20,664 nt of DNA from Actinomycetes bacterium (GTDB lineage: Bacteria > Actinomycetota > Acidimicrobiia > Acidimicrobiales > RAAP-2), in the NCBI GenBank assembly GCA_021849435.1, contig JAJZSX010000006.1, positions 1 through 20,664 of the forward strand, given 5' to 3'. The notes below the pieces were generated by a model. That model searched no databases. It was not told the DNA's origin and saw only the letters and a list, made by a program, of their open reading frames with translations. Positions 15,646 through 20,664 of this stretch are shown in pieces (the stretch's first letter is position 1; the number at the start of each line of letters is the position of its first letter). Position numbers and translations under genes: made by a program.

Positions 15646-15976
15646 CGGTGAAGGCGTCCAGCTCGTTCGCCTCGTCCTGGTGCGCCTGGGCTGCGTCTCG
15701 GTCGCGACGCTCCTGCTCGAGCTCCTCGGGCGTCGGACGGTGGAATTCGAGCTTGCCCTCGTAGAGCTCCTGGAGCGACAGCGACAGCGACTTGTTCGAC
15801 AGTGACGTCACCTGGGGTGGGATCATCGCGCCGTGGCCCGTTCCGAGTCCGTTGTAGTAGTCGTTGATCTCGCGTGCGCGAATCGCCGACACCGCGACCA
15901 GGGTGAACTTCGAGTTGCCAACCTTGGCCAGCAGCTCCTCGATGGGCGGATCGACAAGCGATGGGCGCTCGGTCAT
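15626..15976 (-). CDS. rpoZ: DNA-directed RNA polymerase omega subunit
   Basis: Omega binds the beta' subunit and aids RNA polymerase assembly. It has 116 residues. The core GNSKFTLVAVSAIRAREIND matches the conserved omega helix, followed by PQVTSLSNKSLSLSLQELYE and KLEFHRPTPEE, as in actinobacterial omegas. A charged C-terminal tail (EQERRDRDAAQAHQDEANE) follows. The ATG at 15976 (MTERPSLVDPP) is preceded by AAAGGA about nine bases upstream. The open frame continues upstream only as a shadow over gmk. Position between gmk and coaBC is the conserved one. Confidence 0.95.
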   Translation of the reverse strand: MTERPSLVDPPIEELLAKVGNSKFTLVAVSAIRAREINDYYNGLGTGHGAMIPPQVTSLSNKSLSLSLQELYEGKLEFHRPTPEELEQERRDRDAAQAHQDEANELDAFTDALRDA

Positions 15977-15992
15977 GGATTCAGTCCTTTGA

Positions 15993-16559
15993 TTACGCGA
16001 GGGTTCGACGGTCTCGTCGGAGTTCTTCCAGTATAGAGAGGATTTCGCTGGTGGCCCGCTCCACGTCGTCATTGACGATGACGTGGGTCGCGAGGCGTTC
16101 GCCGACGCGCATCTCGCCCGCCGTGCTGTGCAGCCGCCGCTGGACGTGGTCCTCGGTGTCACCGCGCCCGCGTAGGCGGGCTTCGAGATGGTCCATCGAG
16201 GGCGGAACGACAAGGAAGATCACGACGTCGTCGTAGTGTCGCCGCACCTGCTCAGCCCCCTGGACCTCGATCTCGAGCAGCACATCGGCGCCGCCGGTTC
16301 CCGTGGGAACGGGCGTGCCGTAGAGGTTGCCCTGGAACTGCGCCCACTCGAGGAATCGGCCCTCGTCAATCGCGCGCTCGAAGGTCTCCCGGTCCACGAA
16401 GACGTACTCGTCACCCGTCTCGGTCTCGCGTTTGTTGCGCGTCGTCCAACTGCGGCTGAGCCACAGCCGGGGATCGGCCTCGACGAGTCGCCGGGCTATT
16501 GTCCCTTTGCCGACTCCACCAGGACCAATCAGTACCGCCAGCAGCGGTTCAGCGCACAA
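15993..16559 (-). CDS. gmk: Guanylate kinase
   Basis: Phosphorylates GMP or dGMP to the diphosphate. It has about 188 residues with the TTG start. Motifs are the P-loop LIGPGGVGKGTIARRL, the GMP-binding region SRSWTTRNKRETETGDEYVF and FVDRETFERAID, then LEWAQFQGNLYGTPV, DVLLEIEVQGAEQV and the lid region RLRGRGDTEDHVQRRL. The P-loop Ser of classical GPSGVGK is Gly here. The best start is the TTG at 16559, 11 bases inside the end of mihF, giving MCAEPLLAVLIGPGG; the next candidate, a TTG at 16595, would run deeper into mihF. No strong Shine-Dalgarno is visible, so translation is probably coupled to mihF. Confidence 0.94.
   Translation of the reverse strand: MCAEPLLAVLIGPGGVGKGTIARRLVEADPRLWLSRSWTTRNKRETETGDEYVFVDRETFERAIDEGRFLEWAQFQGNLYGTPVPTGTGGADVLLEIEVQGAEQVRRHYDDVVIFLVVPPSMDHLEARLRGRGDTEDHVQRRLHSTAGEMRVGERLATHVIVNDDVERATSEILSILEELRRDRRTLA
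16030..16035 (-). promoter_or_regulatory. Candidate internal -10 box for rpoZ inside gmk
   Basis: TATACT on the minus strand lies about 55 bases before the rpoZ ATG and matches five of six consensus -10 positions. It falls on gmk codons TCT-ATA-CTG, which are unusual in this GC-rich sequence and suggest constraint other than coding. No good -35 box was found at 16-18 bases. Confidence 0.3.
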
Positions 16560-16884
16560 GGGCTCGAAACAGCTCGGCGCGCTGCTTGGGACCAAGCCCG
16601 CGAATCCGGCGCGACTTGGCGATCTGGGCCTTTTGCATGATGCGCTCGGCCTTCACGTCACCGATGGCCGGAAGCGCGCTGATCAAGTCATACGCGCGCA
16701 TCTGGGCGACGCACTCCTCGCGGTCGGCAAGTTCGAACAACTCCTCTAAAGAAAGTTCACCAGACTTGATCTGCCGCTTCACCTCCGCCCGGCGTCGCCG
16801 GTTCGCCACGGCGAGTCGTGAGGCTTGAACTCGCTGCTCTTGCGACAGTGTTGGCGGAGTCGGTGTCACGGGCACAGAATACAT
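16549..16884 (-). CDS. mihF: Integration host factor, actinobacterial mIHF type
   Basis: Nucleoid-associated DNA-binding protein of the mIHF family, needed for phage L5 integration in mycobacteria and for chromosome architecture in Actinobacteria; it is unrelated to enterobacterial IHF. The core matches well: LSQEQRVQASRLAVANRRRR, then VKRQIKSGELSLEELFELAD, MRAYDLISALPAIGDVKAER with the helix-hairpin-helix-like turn, and KSRRIRGLGPKQRAELFRAL. The start is uncertain. ATG 16884 gives 111 residues; GTG 16869 gives 106, closer to the roughly 105-residue mycobacterial protein; a TTG at 16908 is also open. No Shine-Dalgarno precedes ATG 16884. The gene overlaps gmk by 11 bases and lies 27 bases after pyrF. 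mihF next to gmk-rpoZ is a conserved actinobacterial arrangement. Confidence 0.92.
   Translation of the reverse strand: MYSVPVTPTPPTLSQEQRVQASRLAVANRRRRAEVKRQIKSGELSLEELFELADREECVAQMRAYDLISALPAIGDVKAERIMQKAQIAKSRRIRGLGPKQRAELFRALVR
16876..16881 (-). promoter_or_regulatory. Candidate -10 box for leaderless mihF transcription
   Basis: TATTCT (minus strand) ends six bases before the GTG at 16869, the spacing of a leaderless actinobacterial promoter. A TTGAGT lies further upstream, but 21 bases is too far for a normal -35. Confidence 0.3.
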
Positions 16885-16911
16885 CGTGACGAGCGCAAAT
16901 GCACTCAAGAA

Positions 16912-17748
16912 CTAGGGCAGGGCGTCAGATATTTCGTCGCGCCAGCGCCGAGCGGCGTCGTGCACCGCGCGGCGATCCGGACCCCGCTCGAGGATCGACC
17001 GAGCCACGTTGACCAGGACTGATGCACGAGGGACACCGCCGAACAGCCGGCGGACCCGTTCGGGCGTGGCGCCCTGGGCGCCCACGCCTGGCACCAGGAT
17101 CGGCCCCTGCAGCCGCGTGAGGTCAAAATCCGGGCGATCCCTGGTCGCGCCGATCACCGCACCGATGGCGCCGAGCGACTCGGCACCGGCGTTCAGGGCG
17201 GCGATCGCACCCAGGACCGCGACCTCAACGCTGCGCTCGCCGTCCACGATCGCGCCCTGGACCTCGCGACCCTCGGCGTTGGAGGTCGCGGCGAGTACGA
17301 AGAGCCCCCGGCCGCTGCCTTGCGCCGCGCGCACGAGTGGCGCCAGCGATCCGACACCGAGGTAGGGGTGGGCCGTCAGCGCGTCGACGGCGAGTGGCGA
17401 GCCGTCGGTGAGCCACGCCTGGGCGTAGCCCTCGACCGACGAGCCGATGTCGCCGCGCTTGGCATCGGCGACGACGACGAGCGACGCGTCACGGGCCTCG
17501 CGAATCACCCGCTCGAGGATCCGATACCCGGCCGAGCCGAATCGTTCGAAGAAGGCGACCTGGGGCTTGACGGCCACGGCGGTGCCAATCGCTGCCTCGA
17601 CGATGGACAACGCGGCGAATTCGAGTCCCTCGACGTCATCGCGTCGACCCCACTGCTCGAGCACTGTCGCGCTGGGGTCGACACCGATGCACAGCGGACC
17701 GCGCTCGGTGATCAGTTCCTGCAGCCGCACGCCGAACGATTCAACCAT
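16912..17748 (-). CDS. pyrF: Orotidine 5'-phosphate decarboxylase, type 2
   Basis: Last step of UMP synthesis: decarboxylates OMP to UMP. It has 278 residues, the size of the actinobacterial/myxococcal type 2 subfamily. The N-terminus FGVRLQELITERGPLCIGVD, then AVKPQVAFFERFGSAGYRIL and the catalytic box VVVADAKRGDIGSSVEGYA with the DxKRGD Asp/Lys, are diagnostic. Further motifs are DALTAHPYLGVGSL and LVPGVGAQGATPERVRRLF. The ATG at 17748 (MVESFGVRL) is chosen; the longer open frame upstream is inside pyrD. It overlaps the end of pyrD by 8 bases. carB-pyrD-pyrF form the pyrimidine head of the operon. Confidence 0.96.
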   Translation of the reverse strand: MVESFGVRLQELITERGPLCIGVDPSATVLEQWGRRDDVEGLEFAALSIVEAAIGTAVAVKPQVAFFERFGSAGYRILERVIREARDASLVVVADAKRGDIGSSVEGYAQAWLTDGSPLAVDALTAHPYLGVGSLAPLVRAAQGSGRGLFVLAATSNAEGREVQGAIVDGERSVEVAVLGAIAALNAGAESLGAIGAVIGATRDRPDFDLTRLQGPILVPGVGAQGATPERVRRLFGGVPRASVLVNVARSILERGPDRRAVHDAARRWRDEISDALP

Positions 17749-18651
17749 GGGCCACCCCGATAATCTCGCGCACGTCAGCCACGCCGTGTGACCCCAGCCA
17801 CGAGAGGACCTCGCGTTGGATGCGCCACGGCGCACGAGGCGACGCGAAGATCGCCGTTCCGACTTCCACGGCGCTGGCGCCGGCCATCAGCATCGCGATC
17901 GCGTCCTCGCCCGAACGCACGCCGCCCACGCCCACGATCGGCACGTCGGGCAGGGCACGGCGGCAGTCAAAGATCGCGCGCAATGCGACGGGGTGGATCC
18001 CGGGACCGCTCACCCCTCCCCCGATGCCGCCGAGGACGGGACGGCGGCGCTCGACGTCGATGGCGAGACCGAGCACGGTATTCACGAGCACCAGCGCCTC
18101 GGCGCCCGCGTCGACCGCGGTCGCGGCAATGCGCACGAGATCGGGCGTGTTCGGGCTCAGCTTGACCCACACCGGCCGCTTCTCGCTGACGGTCGCGCGC
18201 ACGATCGCGGCCGTCGCCTCCGGTGAGTGGGCGAACATCGTCGCGCGGTCCTCGAGATTCGGACAGCTCGCATTCACCTCGAGCGCGATCGCCGGCGATT
18301 CGGCCAGCCCATCGGCGGCGTCAGCGAACTCCTGGGTGTTGCGTCCCCAGATCGAAGTGACAATCGTCGCACCCGTGGCCACGAGCGACGGTTCATAGTC
18401 CTGACGCCACGCCGCCACGCCGGGCCCCGCGAGTCCGACGGAATTGATCAGATGCTCGCCGACCGCCGCGATTCTCGGCGCCGGGTTGCCGGGCCAGGCG
18501 AAACTCGCCAGCGACTTGGTGACCAAGGCCCCGAGGCGGCTGAGGTCGCCGTAACCGGCGAGTTCGTCGCCAAACCCCGCGGTGCCCGCGGCAGTAAGGA
18601 TCGGCGAGCGCAGCGCCACTGAGCCCACGCGCGTCGTGAGCGATGCCTCGC

Positions 18652-18655
<4 letters not shown>
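17741..18655 (-). CDS. pyrD: Dihydroorotate dehydrogenase, class 1B-like catalytic subunit
   Basis: Oxidises dihydroorotate to orotate, using FMN. It has 304 residues. The layout follows the class 1B catalytic subunit: SPILTAAGTAGFGDELAGYG, DLSRLGALVTKSLA, GNPAPRIAAVG, INSVGLAGPGVAAW, EVNASCPNLEDRATMF with the class 1 catalytic Cys, PVWVKLSPN, NTVLGLAIDVERRRPVLGGI, GGVSGPGIHPVALR and VGVGGVRSGEDAIAMLMAGA. No membrane-targeting N-terminus of class 2 is present. Class 1B enzymes normally work with the FAD/iron-sulfur subunit PyrK, usually encoded just upstream; here carB ends directly at this ATG (ATGA overlap). The upstream in-frame extension lies within carB and is rejected. Confidence 0.94.

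Positions 18656-20664
<2,009 letters not shown>

Overview
The window is GC-rich bacterial DNA that is almost all coding. It looks like a housekeeping segment of an actinobacterial chromosome. The main clues are an integration host factor of the mycobacterial (mIHF) type directly before gmk-rpoZ-coaBC-metK-priA, a PriA-like protein without working helicase motifs, a type 2 PyrF, and a small cold-shock-like protein of a kind seen in Actinobacteria. A lineage outside the classical Streptomyces/Mycobacterium groups, such as Acidimicrobiia, is possible, but that is inference. No mobile element, CRISPR array, tRNA or rRNA was seen.

Right part (about 6427-20664), all on the minus strand and transcribed right to left: carB (5' end outside the window), pyrD, pyrF, mihF, gmk, rpoZ, coaBC, metK, priA, def, fmt, rpe, ribD, ribBA, ribH and a small cold-shock-domain-like gene. 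Neighbours overlap by 1 to 20 bases or sit within 27 bases of each other, so the run behaves like one 14-kb multi-gene unit, probably with internal promoters before mihF and rpoZ. It combines pyrimidine synthesis, nucleoid architecture, GMP phosphorylation, the RNA polymerase omega subunit, coenzyme A and SAM synthesis, replication restart, initiator-Met formylation and N-terminal deformylation, pentose phosphate epimerisation and riboflavin synthesis. Three expected neighbours are absent from their usual places: pyrK, rsmB and ribE.

Middle (5131-6463): a roughly 360-bp intergenic stretch holds the infC leader. It is followed by two plus-strand genes: a membrane-anchored DUF4232-like protein and a short DUF1844-like protein. 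The second runs tail-to-tail into the cold-shock-like gene, with 37 bp of overlap.

Left part (1-5130), minus strand: infC-rpmI-rplT, a SpoU-type RNA methyltransferase, pheS and pheT (3' end outside the window). This is the classical translation cluster. infC very probably starts at an ATC codon. The methyltransferase lies in the same frame as rplT, separated by a single TAG, and its conserved N-terminus begins upstream of any ATG/GTG/TTG.

I found no clearly new multi-gene system here. The most noteworthy signals are start-codon and regulatory oddities (infC, the rplT/methyltransferase junction, mihF, rpoZ), a helicase-dead PriA, and the missing pathway partners.
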